Origin: Candidatus Peregrinibacteria bacterium
GTDB taxonomy: Bacteria; Patescibacteriota; Gracilibacteria; UM-FILTER-43-11; JACRIE01
Length of the DNA stretch: 38,006 nt
Reading direction: 5' to 3'
Assembly (NCBI GenBank): GCA_016220165.1
Contig: JACRIE010000003.1
Span: 1-38,006, forward strand
Of this stretch, positions 25,283-33,456 are shown piece after piece. The notes under the pieces are model-generated. The model was given only the letters and a program-made list of their open reading frames with translations, did no database searches and was not told the origin of the DNA. A program made the position numbers and the translations under genes. How positions within the stretch are numbered: position 1 is the stretch's first letter; every line of letters starts with the position of its first letter.

Positions 25283-25954
25283 TTAGATCTTAAAATCATC
25301 ATCGGGCGTTTCCGGAGTCACAGGACTCTCTTTCGCTTTAGACTTCCTGGAAGATTTGGTTTTTGGCTTTTCAGTCTCTTCTTCTCCTTTATGAAAATCA
25401 TCAAATTTAGGTAAAACCGCTTCAATCGCCCCCCAGTCGGACTCTTCATTGGCAGGAATAATCAAAGTGACCTCGTCCCCTGCCTCCGCGCGGAAATAAG
25501 TCACTGAGGCCAGCAATACATTATAAGCTTTACCATTGGCAAGCACCTGATATTGGGCGTTGTTGTACACCAGAGGGCCGACCACGGTTTTGCGCTCCAC
25601 AGGACCAATCTGTTTATAAAGAAATTTACCGTCGTCCGTGATCGTAAGCTTGAGGATGTCCCCCGGGATCAACTTCGATTTACTGGCGTAATTCGCGGGA
25701 ACCGGAAACGCTTTGCCCTTTTTATCCACCATACCCTGGCCGTCAAACACCCCTTCGATCACCCGACCCGCCACGGCGGGAGCGGAAGGCTCCAAAAAAG
25801 ACGCCTTTTTGGCGTATTGTTCGCGATCTGAGGAAAGAGCGGACAAAGAACCTAATCCAAAAGATTCCGACAGGAGTTGTCCCGCGGATCGGATAGAAGC
25901 CTCAGCGGCAGATAAAAGATCCCGGATTTTGGCAATTTTAGAAAGATCAGCCAT
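25283..25954 (-). CDS. Unknown soluble protein preceding the TraC-like ATPase
   Basis: This 223-residue protein is not recognised. The N-terminus is helical (KIAKIRDLLSAAEASIRSAGQLL). A Gly/Val-rich beta region follows, resembling one or two small barrels (VIEGVFDGQGMVDKKGKAFPVPANYASKSKL, split here by a turn; then GPVERKTVVGPLVYNN). A basic, disordered tail ends it (KTKSSRKSKAKESP...DDDFKI). No signal or membrane segment is present. It begins 20 bases after the PfkB gene and ends 19 bases before the ATPase, so a shared transcript and a partnership with the ATPase are plausible but unproven. Confidence 0.7.
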   Translation of the reverse strand: MADLSKIAKIRDLLSAAEASIRSAGQLLSESFGLGSLSALSSDREQYAKKASFLEPSAPAVAGRVIEGVFDGQGMVDKKGKAFPVPANYASKSKLIPGDILKLTITDDGKFLYKQIGPVERKTVVGPLVYNNAQYQVLANGKAYNVLLASVTYFRAEAGDEVTLIIPANEESDWGAIEAVLPKFDDFHKGEEETEKPKTKSSRKSKAKESPVTPETPDDDFKI

Positions 25955-25974
25955 TTTTGTTTTTATATTAAAAA

Positions 25975-27060
25975 TTAAAGGGGGTCTTCCGTGATTTTTA
26001 TTTGAATTTTACGAATGTGAGAAAGGAGCTTAGCCCGCGTTAGAAGCCCTCTTTGCGCTCCAAAATATTGAATCACGGAACTGGCGTTGAGCGTACCATA
26101 AATGAGAGCCTCTTTCAAGGATTTACCAAGGAGTATAGCGGACGTGAATCCGATACTAAAAGCGTCTCCCGCTCCCAGCGTATCCACGCGCTTCTCATTA
26201 ATAATCGGACAATGATAAATATTCTTACCGTCGCAGGCCTGAGCTCCATTTCGTCCATCCGTAATCACCACAATTTTCGCGCCGAAACGAAAAAGCGCTT
26301 TAAAAATTTCAGAGAGATCATCCGCCTCCGGAGCTAAAAAATGTCGCTTTTTGCCAAGATGCAGATGCCGATTAGAGGTCTCAACTTTGAGCGTGTTATG
26401 GTAAAACGATTTACGACTGAATTCCGCCGCCTCCTCTTTATTTAAAAACAAAATATGGAGTCGCTTCAAAAGAGAATGCCAATGACGGGCCCCTTCTTTG
26501 ATCTGTTCATGGCCGGGATTCCAGCAGGCCTTGATCAAAGGATATTTTTGTAGCAACTGAATCATCGCATGATGGATGCCGGTCTTCTCGGCGGAAACAT
26601 GGTTTAAAAAAATCCAGTCGGCTTCCGAAAGCGCCTCTTGAGGTAAATCTTTATGAGAAAAAAAGGCATTGGCTCCGGGGTGATAAAGGACAGTTCGTTC
26701 CCCTTCAAAGCTATTCAGAATAATGGAAAAACCCGTCTTCTCGCGACGAGCTTGGGAAACATAACGGACGTCAACTCCCTCACGACGCAGATTATCAGTC
26801 ACCTGATCGCCGTACGGCGTTCCCACTTTGGTAACGCAGGCCGTTGGGAAACCCATACGGGAAAAACCAACCGCGGTATTCGTGGAACCGCCGCCAAACG
26901 TCTCATGCACTTCATCCACTTTCAGCTTGCCTCCATAAGGGATTCCTAACCAGGATTCTTTGCCTTCGGGACGGTCGAAATGAAGCACCGTGGAATTATG
27001 AGCCTTGGTAAAAATATCGAAAGTGGCGCTGCCGATGGTAAAAATTTTGGAGAGTTTCAT
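25975..27060 (-). CDS. PfkB-family carbohydrate/nucleoside kinase
   Basis: This 361-residue ribokinase-fold kinase has an N-terminal IGSATFDIF, the GGGSTNTAVGFSRMG substrate/lid region, and the signature DTLGAGDAFSIGFTSAIL with the catalytic Asp. It is somewhat longer than typical 300-330-residue members, with an extra basic segment (NRHLHLGKKRHFLAPEA, about 233-249). The substrate (sugar, sugar phosphate or nucleoside) cannot be told from sequence. It lies 30 bases downstream of an MFS permease gene, so it may phosphorylate what that permease imports. This is inference. Confidence 0.88.
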   Translation of the reverse strand: MKLSKIFTIGSATFDIFTKAHNSTVLHFDRPEGKESWLGIPYGGKLKVDEVHETFGGGSTNTAVGFSRMGFPTACVTKVGTPYGDQVTDNLRREGVDVRYVSQARREKTGFSIILNSFEGERTVLYHPGANAFFSHKDLPQEALSEADWIFLNHVSAEKTGIHHAMIQLLQKYPLIKACWNPGHEQIKEGARHWHSLLKRLHILFLNKEEAAEFSRKSFYHNTLKVETSNRHLHLGKKRHFLAPEADDLSEIFKALFRFGAKIVVITDGRNGAQACDGKNIYHCPIINEKRVDTLGAGDAFSIGFTSAILLGKSLKEALIYGTLNASSVIQYFGAQRGLLTRAKLLSHIRKIQIKITEDPL

Positions 27061-27090
27061 TAACTTTATTTTAGCATAATACCGCTCTCA

Positions 27091-28329
27091 TTAGGCATTG
27101 TCTGTAATATAAAAATAGCCTCTCATTCCCAGAGAAAGAAGGATGAGGGCGAAAGCGATGCCGGCGGTAAACAAAAAAACAAAACGGATACTCAGAACAT
27201 CCGCGATATATCCAAAAAATAAGGGACAGATCATCACCGCGAAACGGCTGATAAAATTCTGGATGCTTCCAACTTCCCCCAGGATCTTGGGGGGGGAAAA
27301 ATCACTCAAAAGTCCATTGTAGGCCGGCCGCACGATAGCCATACTGACTGAAATAAGTCCCGAAAAAAGGACGACCCAAAAACGGCTGACCACCAAAAAA
27401 AGCGCCACGAAAGTAAAAACGGCAATCGCCAAACCGACCATAATGAGACCCGCCTTATTCAGTCGATCCGCGAGTTCAGCGAATAAAAAACTGAAAATAC
27501 AGGGAGCGTACATTACAGCCATAAGGAGGGCGATTCCCGCGTAGCTAAGATCCAAAGACCGGGCGAAAAGCGGAATAAAAGTGTAAGTCAAAACACCCAC
27601 AAGCCCGTCAAAAAAAGTAATGAAATATAAAAAATAAATCCTGCGCCCCAAATGATGGAAATCCTGAAACAGTCCAAAAAAATCCCGGAGATGAGAGGAG
27701 TAGCGACGGAGGGAAGCAAGGAGGGACGTGATTCCTTCGTCATTCACCCATTTGACGAGGAAAGAATTGATCAGCATACAGGGAACCATGGCCAAAAACA
27801 TCCCTTTGAACCCATAATAAGGAAACAAAAAGCCGCCGAGTAAAATGCCTAAAACCCATCCAAAATTTTTAACCGATTCAAGATACCCGAAAGCCTCGGC
27901 CGTTTTATGAAAAGGAGCGTGTCGCCGGATGAATACTTCGGCGCCGGTATCCACCATCACCACCGCGAATCCGTGAAGGATTAAAGCCAAAATTAATAAA
28001 GGAATCTGATGATAAACGCCTGCGAAAAAATAAAGCAGAGCTACCACGCAATATAATTGAAGGCCATGCCATACCACGAATTTCGTGCGAACATGATCCG
28101 CCACCCGGGCGAAAGGAATAACCGCGAACAAAGAAACGAGCCCCATCAGAGAAACCATTCCTCCGATCGCAGTATAATTATTCGTTAAGGAGCCAAGGAA
28201 TAAGGCGTAAAAAGGATCAATAAGACCAATACCAATATATTTATTGGCCACCATCAGCCCCATTACTTTCACGGAAGAGCTGATCTCGGAAAAATCCTTT
28301 TTAACATAAGTTGCGATGGCGATTAGCAT
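27091..28329 (-). CDS. Major facilitator superfamily transporter
   Basis: This 412-residue integral membrane protein has about 12 helices in two halves with a central basic loop (LASLRRYSSHLRDFFGLFQDFHHLGRR, about 205-231 when counted with flanks). The short cytoplasmic loops PFARVADHVRTKF (between helices 2 and 3) and FAELADRLNKAG (between 8 and 9) match the MFS G-x3-D-R-x-G-type loop motif in degenerate form. The substrate is unknown. The start overlaps the last 7 bases of the Big/Fn3 surface-protein gene, suggesting coupling. PfkB kinase follows. A GC-rich hairpin-like stretch (27276-27297) lies near the 3' half. Confidence 0.87.
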   Translation of the reverse strand: MLIAIATYVKKDFSEISSSVKVMGLMVANKYIGIGLIDPFYALFLGSLTNNYTAIGGMVSLMGLVSLFAVIPFARVADHVRTKFVVWHGLQLYCVVALLYFFAGVYHQIPLLILALILHGFAVVMVDTGAEVFIRRHAPFHKTAEAFGYLESVKNFGWVLGILLGGFLFPYYGFKGMFLAMVPCMLINSFLVKWVNDEGITSLLASLRRYSSHLRDFFGLFQDFHHLGRRIYFLYFITFFDGLVGVLTYTFIPLFARSLDLSYAGIALLMAVMYAPCIFSFLFAELADRLNKAGLIMVGLAIAVFTFVALFLVVSRFWVVLFSGLISVSMAIVRPAYNGLLSDFSPPKILGEVGSIQNFISRFAVMICPLFFGYIADVLSIRFVFLFTAGIAFALILLSLGMRGYFYITDNA

Positions 28330-30773
28330 ACTCGATACGATTTAATGAGACGTCGCTTGTAAAAATAAAAAAATCCGGCTCCTACGAAGGAGGCAAGAAT
28401 AACCAACAAAACATCACTCCCGGTTTCATTATTTTTTGGGACGTTTTGAAGTTGGGCGGCATAATCAGGAGCGGGCGTCACAGAATTCGATAAATCAGTT
28501 GCGGCACGATGTGCGGCGGCCGTGTCAGGGGTTAATACCACCTCATTGGAGAGAGGAGAAATTTCATGGCCTTCGCCATCCAAAGCCGCCACCGCGAAAT
28601 AATAAGGAATTCCATTGATGAGATCATGGACCGCCATGTTTGTTGGCTGATTAGGAGTGGTCAAAAAATCATCATAAGCGCCGCTCTTAAGTCCAAAATA
28701 AATCCGATACGCATAAACAGGGATGTCCGGAACAGGTGACCAAACAAGTGAGGCCGCGCTGTCCATCGGGCTGCCTTGTAACAACGTGCCCGCAGTCACG
28801 GCGGGAGGCATTGTAATCGGTTGCGGCATTGTGGGAGTGACAGCGATCACCACGCTCTTTTTGCCTTCCGTGGCATCCGTATCCACAGCGCTGAGCGCGA
28901 AAAAGTACTGATGCGCGTTCTCCAAATTCTGAACCGTGTACATCGTGGCGGCATCCGGGGTATCAATCGTTTGAGAAAGCTCGGTAAAAATAGACCCGTA
29001 CGCGATGCGATACTTTTGTATTGGCTTATCAGTGGGTGTAACCGCATCCCAGGCAAGAGTCACTTGACGATCGCCTGCCTGGCCGTTCACATTTTGAACC
29101 TGAGGAGGAGCTGCTTTTTGTGGAGCCTGAACCGTCACAGTCGCTTTGTTTAAAAGCTCAGCCTTATTCGCGAGGTTGTCCGTCAAAATCACATCCAGAG
29201 GAAAATTGCCGGTCACGGAAGGCGCCGCTAAAGTCGCGGTGTAAGCGCCCGGTTGAGACGCCTGTTCCTGAAGGAGTTGTTCTACGCCCTGAAGGCGTAC
29301 TTTAGCTTCTTGCAGGCGTGGCTCGCTTGAAACTTTCACAGTGAGCGTTGTCCCTGGAGCGACAATCCCCTCGGGGATCAATTCGAACCGATCAATAACC
29401 GGAGGAATCGTATCGATCTTCACAAGCACCACGGAAGAAACGCTCCCCGAATCAGACATGACATAAAATCCATGCATGCCGCTCTGAAGATTTTTTACCT
29501 GGAAACTAAAGAATCCCGTCGTGTCTGTCTCGCTCTCACCGATCTTGATATCATTATCAAACACCTTGAGATTGATGTTGGGATCTCCCTGCCCTGTCAA
29601 AATGATAAGCGTGCTGCCCAATTCGGCGCCGTCCATCGGGGACTTGATTTGAAGTCCGGTATCAGCCGAATTCGGAATAACAGCCTGAGTAGGCACTACC
29701 TCCACGTTCGCTTCGCCGGAAATCTTCCAATCGTTCTTATCAAAAACTTGAACCGCTTGTTTTCCCACTTTGGAAAACCGAAGCGCCAGATTAAAATTAA
29801 ACTTCCCCTGGTCCGCTTCTTTAAACGTATATTCGCCATTATTCGGCAATGCGGCGTTCTCGTCTTCGGGGACGGAAATCAGGATCGTGCCCGTGTAATT
29901 GCGGGCCACGTTGTTATCCTTATCGCGCGCGGTCACGGTCAGATATTGGTCTTCGTTCACCTTCACGGTCGCGGGAAGGGACGTGATTTCAAAATGATCC
30001 ACCGGGCCCGTAAGATCGCCCGGAGAAACCACGGGGGTATCGCCCGCCTGAGTCATGTCCGCGCTCAGATAATTACCGCCAACCGCACGTTCGTCGGAAG
30101 TAGGCGTATAAAAAACGACTTCATTACGGCCGGACAAAACCTGATTGAGCGTCATATCGATCGCTGAAAAAACGGAAATGCCGGGGACGGCCGAAGCGAC
30201 GGAGAAATAAACGCGTCCTTCCGTGTCCGTTGCCGAAGATTGCAACGCGCTAACCGTGTCGTCGGAACGGCTGGAAATCAGTTTGATCTGATGATCTTGA
30301 ACCGGATTGCGATAAGCGTCGAACAGAGTAACAGTAACAAACGTTTGGTCTTTGCCGTCCGCCGCCGCCATCTGTTTCGTGGCAGCAAGCGTCGACTGAG
30401 TCATGGACGGTCGATCCGGAAAAACCTGAAAAGCGGATTGGGGGGAGGCGTCTCTGGATCCTGGATAAGTCATTGCCACGCGATACAATCCGGCCTTTTT
30501 TGTCTGCTGACCAAAAAATTCAGTCTGGGCCACGCCCGAAAGATCAACCTTGGCTTCTACACGGATCACACCTCCATCTGATTTTTCAACCACAAAAATA
30601 ACGTCATCGCCCGGATGAAGAGAAGATGTGCGCAACTGAGTGCCGTAGCCGGCTACCGTGTCCGTCGCGTAAACGCGAACAGGCAGCGGATTCGCAAGCG
30701 TGAGCCCTCCGACCAAAAATTGAACGAGAACCGTCGCTCCGACAGCTATTTTTTTGAGTTTTATTGTACTCAT
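28323..30773 (-). CDS. Surface protein with Big-like and Fn3 domains and C-terminal anchor
   Basis: This 816-residue exported protein is read from ATG 30773; an in-frame TTG 24 bases upstream is less likely. Signal peptide (about 1-36). An invasin-like Big_1 domain at about 130-220 (VTVTLFDAYRNPVQDHQIKL), further Ig-like beta domains to about 540, and two fibronectin type III domains at about 548-645 and 657-755 (VTLAWDAV...KYRIAYG and SLVWSPVP...AYRIYFG). A C-terminal membrane helix (about 783-803) is followed by YKRRLIK, as in sortase-like anchors but without a clear LPXTG. It is probably an adhesin or cell-contact protein. It has its own promoter and heads the five-gene minus-strand run. 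Confidence 0.88.
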   Translation of the reverse strand: MSTIKLKKIAVGATVLVQFLVGGLTLANPLPVRVYATDTVAGYGTQLRTSSLHPGDDVIFVVEKSDGGVIRVEAKVDLSGVAQTEFFGQQTKKAGLYRVAMTYPGSRDASPQSAFQVFPDRPSMTQSTLAATKQMAAADGKDQTFVTVTLFDAYRNPVQDHQIKLISSRSDDTVSALQSSATDTEGRVYFSVASAVPGISVFSAIDMTLNQVLSGRNEVVFYTPTSDERAVGGNYLSADMTQAGDTPVVSPGDLTGPVDHFEITSLPATVKVNEDQYLTVTARDKDNNVARNYTGTILISVPEDENAALPNNGEYTFKEADQGKFNFNLALRFSKVGKQAVQVFDKNDWKISGEANVEVVPTQAVIPNSADTGLQIKSPMDGAELGSTLIILTGQGDPNINLKVFDNDIKIGESETDTTGFFSFQVKNLQSGMHGFYVMSDSGSVSSVVLVKIDTIPPVIDRFELIPEGIVAPGTTLTVKVSSEPRLQEAKVRLQGVEQLLQEQASQPGAYTATLAAPSVTGNFPLDVILTDNLANKAELLNKATVTVQAPQKAAPPQVQNVNGQAGDRQVTLAWDAVTPTDKPIQKYRIAYGSIFTELSQTIDTPDAATMYTVQNLENAHQYFFALSAVDTDATEGKKSVVIAVTPTMPQPITMPPAVTAGTLLQGSPMDSAASLVWSPVPDIPVYAYRIYFGLKSGAYDDFLTTPNQPTNMAVHDLINGIPYYFAVAALDGEGHEISPLSNEVVLTPDTAAAHRAATDLSNSVTPAPDYAAQLQNVPKNNETGSDVLLVILASFVGAGFFYFYKRRLIKSYRVC
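29283..29299. repeat. Small hairpin in frame in the Big/Fn3 gene
   Basis: TACGCC (29283-29288) and GGCGTA (29294-29299) around CTGAA. The core resembles the CTGAAGGCG stretch in the DegT and transglutaminase hairpins. It encodes part of a Gln/Leu-rich segment (VRLQGVEQLLQEQ). It may be chance. Confidence 0.35.
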
Positions 30774-30791
30774 AATTTTATTTCTTACTTT

Positions 30792-30852
30792 TGACAATTG
30801 ACTTTTTGAATTTTAAGTCAAATGTCATGTGTCAGATGTCAATTGTTCTTAA
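30792..30852. repeat. Period-7 array with inverted repeat in the leader of the Big/Fn3 gene
   Basis: TGACAATTGACTT (30792-30804) pairs with AAGTCAAATGTCA (30814-30826) with one mismatch. The following ATGTCAN units (for example ATGTCAT, ATGTCAA) keep a 7-base spacing. It lies between the promoter at 30865 and the ATG at 30773, so it would be in the mRNA leader. Confidence 0.7.
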
Positions 30853-30864
30853 AATTATCTAATT

Positions 30865-30893
30865 ATTATAGCAAAAATAAGCCAAAAGAGCAA
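30865..30893 (-). promoter_or_regulatory. Sigma-70 type promoter for the Big/Fn3-MFS-PfkB-ATPase run
   Basis: On the minus strand TTGCTC (30893-30888), 17 bases, perfect TATAAT (30870-30865). It leaves a leader of about 85 bases containing the heptamer inverted repeat. Confidence 0.65.
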
Positions 30894-30955
30894 CGGACAA
30901 AGAACCCGTTGTAGTCAAGAGGTATTGATAAAAATTAAAAATATTTTGGAATAGT

Positions 30956-31810
30956 CTAATCCCGTTCAAAAACCACAAATCGTACCTGATCAGCCAAACT
31001 CTTGATCACGCGTGAACGGGTGCAGGGGAAAGCATTTCTGAGCGCTTCCTGCTGGAATTCCAGCAATTCCAAAAAAACCGCACGGGGCTTGAGCGGCAAA
31101 AGCTGCCTCAAAAAACGACGGTACAGATCCAGCCCATCCTTACCTCCATAAACCGCCATCGAAGGCTCAAAATGAACGCTCCGCGTCACGGGATATCCTT
31201 CGGGGACGTACGGCAGATTCGCCGTGACGATTAAGTCGCGCCCCTGAAGCAGGGGCGAAGGCACTCCTTCGAGCAAATTGCTTTCAATGAAAGTGAGTCG
31301 ATCCGAAACGCCGTGTTTTTTCGCATTCCTATGGGCGACTTTGAGCGCCTTACCGGAAATATCCGTGGCCACGGCCTGAACGCCATCGACGTTTTTGAGA
31401 ATCGAAATCGGCACGCACCCCGATCCTGTCCCAACATCCAATAATAAAAAATGATTAAATTCGTAATTTGTAATTTGTAATTGAGAATTTAAGTAGTCGA
31501 CCACCGCTTCCGCAAGCGTTTCCGTATCCGGCCGCGGAATAAGAACATCCGGCGTCACCTCAAAATCCAAAAAATAAAACTCCTTGGTACCAGTAATGTA
31601 AGCCACGGGAATCCCCTGCCGCCGTTTTCCGATCAATCGTTGATATCGCCACAACGAAAAGAGCGGCATGCGCGAGTCATCGTGCGCCAGCAAAAACGTG
31701 ACCGGCTTTTTGAGCGCGTACGCCAAAAGCACCTCGGCGTCCAGGCGCGCGCTCTCGGAAGACGCATTCAAAGCGCCCACGCCCCACTTCAGCACGGTTT
31801 TGACATCCAT
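30956..31810 (-). CDS. prmC: Release factor glutamine methyltransferase
   Basis: This SAM-dependent enzyme (HemK) methylates the GGQ glutamine of peptide release factors. It has 284 residues from ATG 31810. The ORF is open further upstream but that part overlaps another gene. Visible: N-terminal helical domain, GIPVAYITGTKEFYFLDFEVTPDVLIPRPDTE split around the PxAYIxG and IPRPDTE motifs, SAM motif LLLDVGTGSGC (about 122-132), and NLPY (198-201) where most PrmC have NPPY. Two repeat-derived stretches are in frame: QLQITNYEFN (about 110-119, heptamer array) just before the SAM motif, and PSPLLQGR (about 184-191, hairpin) just before DLIVTANLPY. Confidence 0.9.
   Translation of the reverse strand: MDVKTVLKWGVGALNASSESARLDAEVLLAYALKKPVTFLLAHDDSRMPLFSLWRYQRLIGKRRQGIPVAYITGTKEFYFLDFEVTPDVLIPRPDTETLAEAVVDYLNSQLQITNYEFNHFLLLDVGTGSGCVPISILKNVDGVQAVATDISGKALKVAHRNAKKHGVSDRLTFIESNLLEGVPSPLLQGRDLIVTANLPYVPEGYPVTRSVHFEPSMAVYGGKDGLDLYRRFLRQLLPLKPRAVFLELLEFQQEALRNAFPCTRSRVIKSLADQVRFVVFERD
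31239..31257. repeat. Hairpin in frame in prmC
   Basis: CGCCCCTG (31239-31246) and CAGGGGCG (31250-31257) pair perfectly around 3 bases and encode SPLLQGR just before the catalytic motif segment. Confidence 0.65.
31457..31490 (-). repeat. Period-7 array in frame in prmC
   Basis: On the minus strand ACAAATT occurs twice in tandem, flanked by CTCAATT and ACGAATT in the same 7-base register. It encodes LQITNYEF in the linker before the SAM-binding motif. Confidence 0.85.
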
Positions 31811-31814
31811 AAAA

Positions 31815-32102
31815 TTATTGAAGATATTGCTGATGTTCGGTATGCCCCCATCCGTCAAAAATAATAGGAAGTTTATCTCTGCAACGAGCAATAATATCCA
31901 CTTCCGGTGGCTTCCATTCATTTTTCACGACTTCATAGCATACAACACCAGCCTCATCCGCCCATTTCGGGCCTGGATTATCACAGGACAATGTCGCGAC
32001 CCGTGGAGGCCGTTCGCGAGTACCAGGCTGATACCAAAGATGGACAAAAGTAATGCCTGTCCTCGCAAGTTCATCCCGATCTGGAAGAATATGCTTTTCC
32101 AT
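31815..32102 (-). CDS. Small protein of unknown function upstream of prmC
   Basis: This protein has about 95 residues from ATG 32102 (MEKHILPDRDELARTG); the ORF is open 15 codons further with an unlikely hydrophobic start. Soluble, with GITFVHLWYQPGTRERPPRVATL, split here around YQPGT, then WADEAGVVCYEVV and PIIFDGWGHTEHQQYLQ. No family is recognised. It ends 4 bases before the prmC ATG, so the two are probably co-expressed. The 3D-domain protein gene ends 56 bases upstream on the same strand. Confidence 0.6.
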   Translation of the reverse strand: MEKHILPDRDELARTGITFVHLWYQPGTRERPPRVATLSCDNPGPKWADEAGVVCYEVVKNEWKPPEVDIIARCRDKLPIIFDGWGHTEHQQYLQ

Positions 32103-32158
32103 GATAAAAGAGGCTTTTATTATAACAAAAAGCCGTAAAAAGACCAAATTTTCAATTC

Positions 32159-33382
32159 TCAGGAAGCCCCAAAGAGCTCAAAGTGCAGCGCAACGGACGG
32201 TTGAGGCGTGCTATCTGTCAACATCACGGTTTTGAACGACGGCCAGGGGGTCGTGGCGGGCAAACTGATTTGTTTTTCCTGAGGCAGATTCTCAAGCGTT
32301 GCCAAGCGATCCCCGAGGGCCGCCACAAGGACTTTGTGCGTTTGAGAGCCGAAATACCCGGCGCCCGGGTCGTTGCCAGTAGCCACCACATGATAAGTCG
32401 TTTGGAAAGCGAAAACACTGTCGATCATGGCCTGATCATAAAGGCCGTTCACAGGCCCCTGATAATATCCCAGGGCCTGCAGCATCTGCTGTAAGTGAAC
32501 CACGCTGTCTCCGGTATCCTTCTTACCAAGCCCCGGTTGCAATAATGGAAGATTGTCGCGGAGATATCGTTTTTCCGACTCAATCTGGATATTGAAATGT
32601 TCTAATTTGTCTTCGAGTTTGGCTTGAGTTTTAGGACCAAAGCTTCCGGCTCCCGCGTCAAAAGGGCTCGAGACGATATTGTTATCTAACTGGAACGTTA
32701 AAATCGCGTCATGAAGGTCTGAATTCATCACCCCGTCAATCGCTCCGTCATAGTACCCGAATTGGCGTAGCCCCTGTTGAAGATCGCGAATAGAGACAGT
32801 GCTTATGGGGCTTGCCGAAGTAGAACTGAGCGAAACATTGAGTTTCTCTCGATTGCGGATATAAGACGGGATCTCAGTGCTCAGCCAAGTGTAATCAAAA
32901 ACTTCAGGAATAGTCGCTTCCACAATTTCGCCCTCGATCAGGCGTTTTCCGAAATGAAGCGCGCGGGCCAATCCCGCCTCGCCCTGCCCCATCCACACAT
33001 CGATCCGATCGTAATCACGGCCGGCAAGAATCGCGCCACCGCGATCATGGACAGTTCCCACGCCCAAGCCGGGTAAAGAAATTTTAGTTCCAAAAGGATA
33101 TTTGGAGGGAGCCGCCAGCATGCCGGAATAGACCTCGGTCGCGTCCGCGCCGTTCGTTCCGTTGCCGTTCAGTCGGATATCGGTTTCATAGGAGCCGGTC
33201 AAATAAAATGTCTGATCCGGGAGCGGCGAGTAATACGCGGTCACCATGAAAAAACGTTTGCCGGATTTCAGAACGTCTCCCTGAAGCTGCAACGGCATTA
33301 AAAGCCCCGCGCCAAAGGCAATCAAAAGGGACATCACACCGATTATTCTCATTGTTCGGAACTGACCTCGCGCCTTCTTCAT
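32159..33382 (-). CDS. Exported 3D-domain protein with two peptidoglycan-binding domains
   Basis: This 407-residue protein has an N-terminal signal segment (about 11-35). A 3D domain (about 46-157), the MltA/Rpf-type double-psi barrel named for three aspartates, shows VTAYYSP, YPFGTKI, GTVHDRGGAI (Asp113) and YDRIDVWMG (Asp125, Asp128). Two PG_binding_1-like repeats at about 197-255 (LQQGLRQFGYYDGAIDGVM) and 288-350 (LQQMLQALGYYQGPVNGLY) would bind peptidoglycan. A Pro/Ser-rich tail follows. It is probably a wall-remodelling enzyme, like the RlpA-containing protein at 9727, with which it shares only fold type. An extended -10 and a terminator of the upstream gene precede it. Confidence 0.88.
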   Translation of the reverse strand: MKKARGQFRTMRIIGVMSLLIAFGAGLLMPLQLQGDVLKSGKRFFMVTAYYSPLPDQTFYLTGSYETDIRLNGNGTNGADATEVYSGMLAAPSKYPFGTKISLPGLGVGTVHDRGGAILAGRDYDRIDVWMGQGEAGLARALHFGKRLIEGEIVEATIPEVFDYTWLSTEIPSYIRNREKLNVSLSSTSASPISTVSIRDLQQGLRQFGYYDGAIDGVMNSDLHDAILTFQLDNNIVSSPFDAGAGSFGPKTQAKLEDKLEHFNIQIESEKRYLRDNLPLLQPGLGKKDTGDSVVHLQQMLQALGYYQGPVNGLYDQAMIDSVFAFQTTYHVVATGNDPGAGYFGSQTHKVLVAALGDRLATLENLPQEKQISLPATTPWPSFKTVMLTDSTPQPSVALHFELFGAS

Positions 33383-33409
33383 GTCTGTGAAAAATAAAAA
33401 AATCTCTTT

Positions 33410-33418
33410 ATTTTAGCA
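33410..33418 (-). promoter_or_regulatory. Extended -10 promoter of the 3D-domain gene
   Basis: TGC-TAAAAT on the minus strand, 27 bases before the ATG at 33382. No clear -35 is present, as that region is occupied by the upstream terminator. Confidence 0.45.
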
Positions 33419-33428
33419 CAAACAAAGC

Positions 33429-33453
33429 AAAAAAGCTAGGGTAAACTCACCCT
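33429..33453 (-). terminator. Rho-independent terminator after the M24 peptidase gene
   Basis: On the minus strand AGGGT, a 6-base loop, ACCCT, then AGC and six T. It lies 4 bases beyond the stop of the M24 peptidase gene. An A run on the other side could make it work in both directions. Confidence 0.65.
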
Positions 33454-33456
33454 TTT

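Noticed and set aside
29472-30167. 231-codon plus-strand frame
   Set aside because: Shadow of the Big/Fn3 gene, with no start signal or motif.
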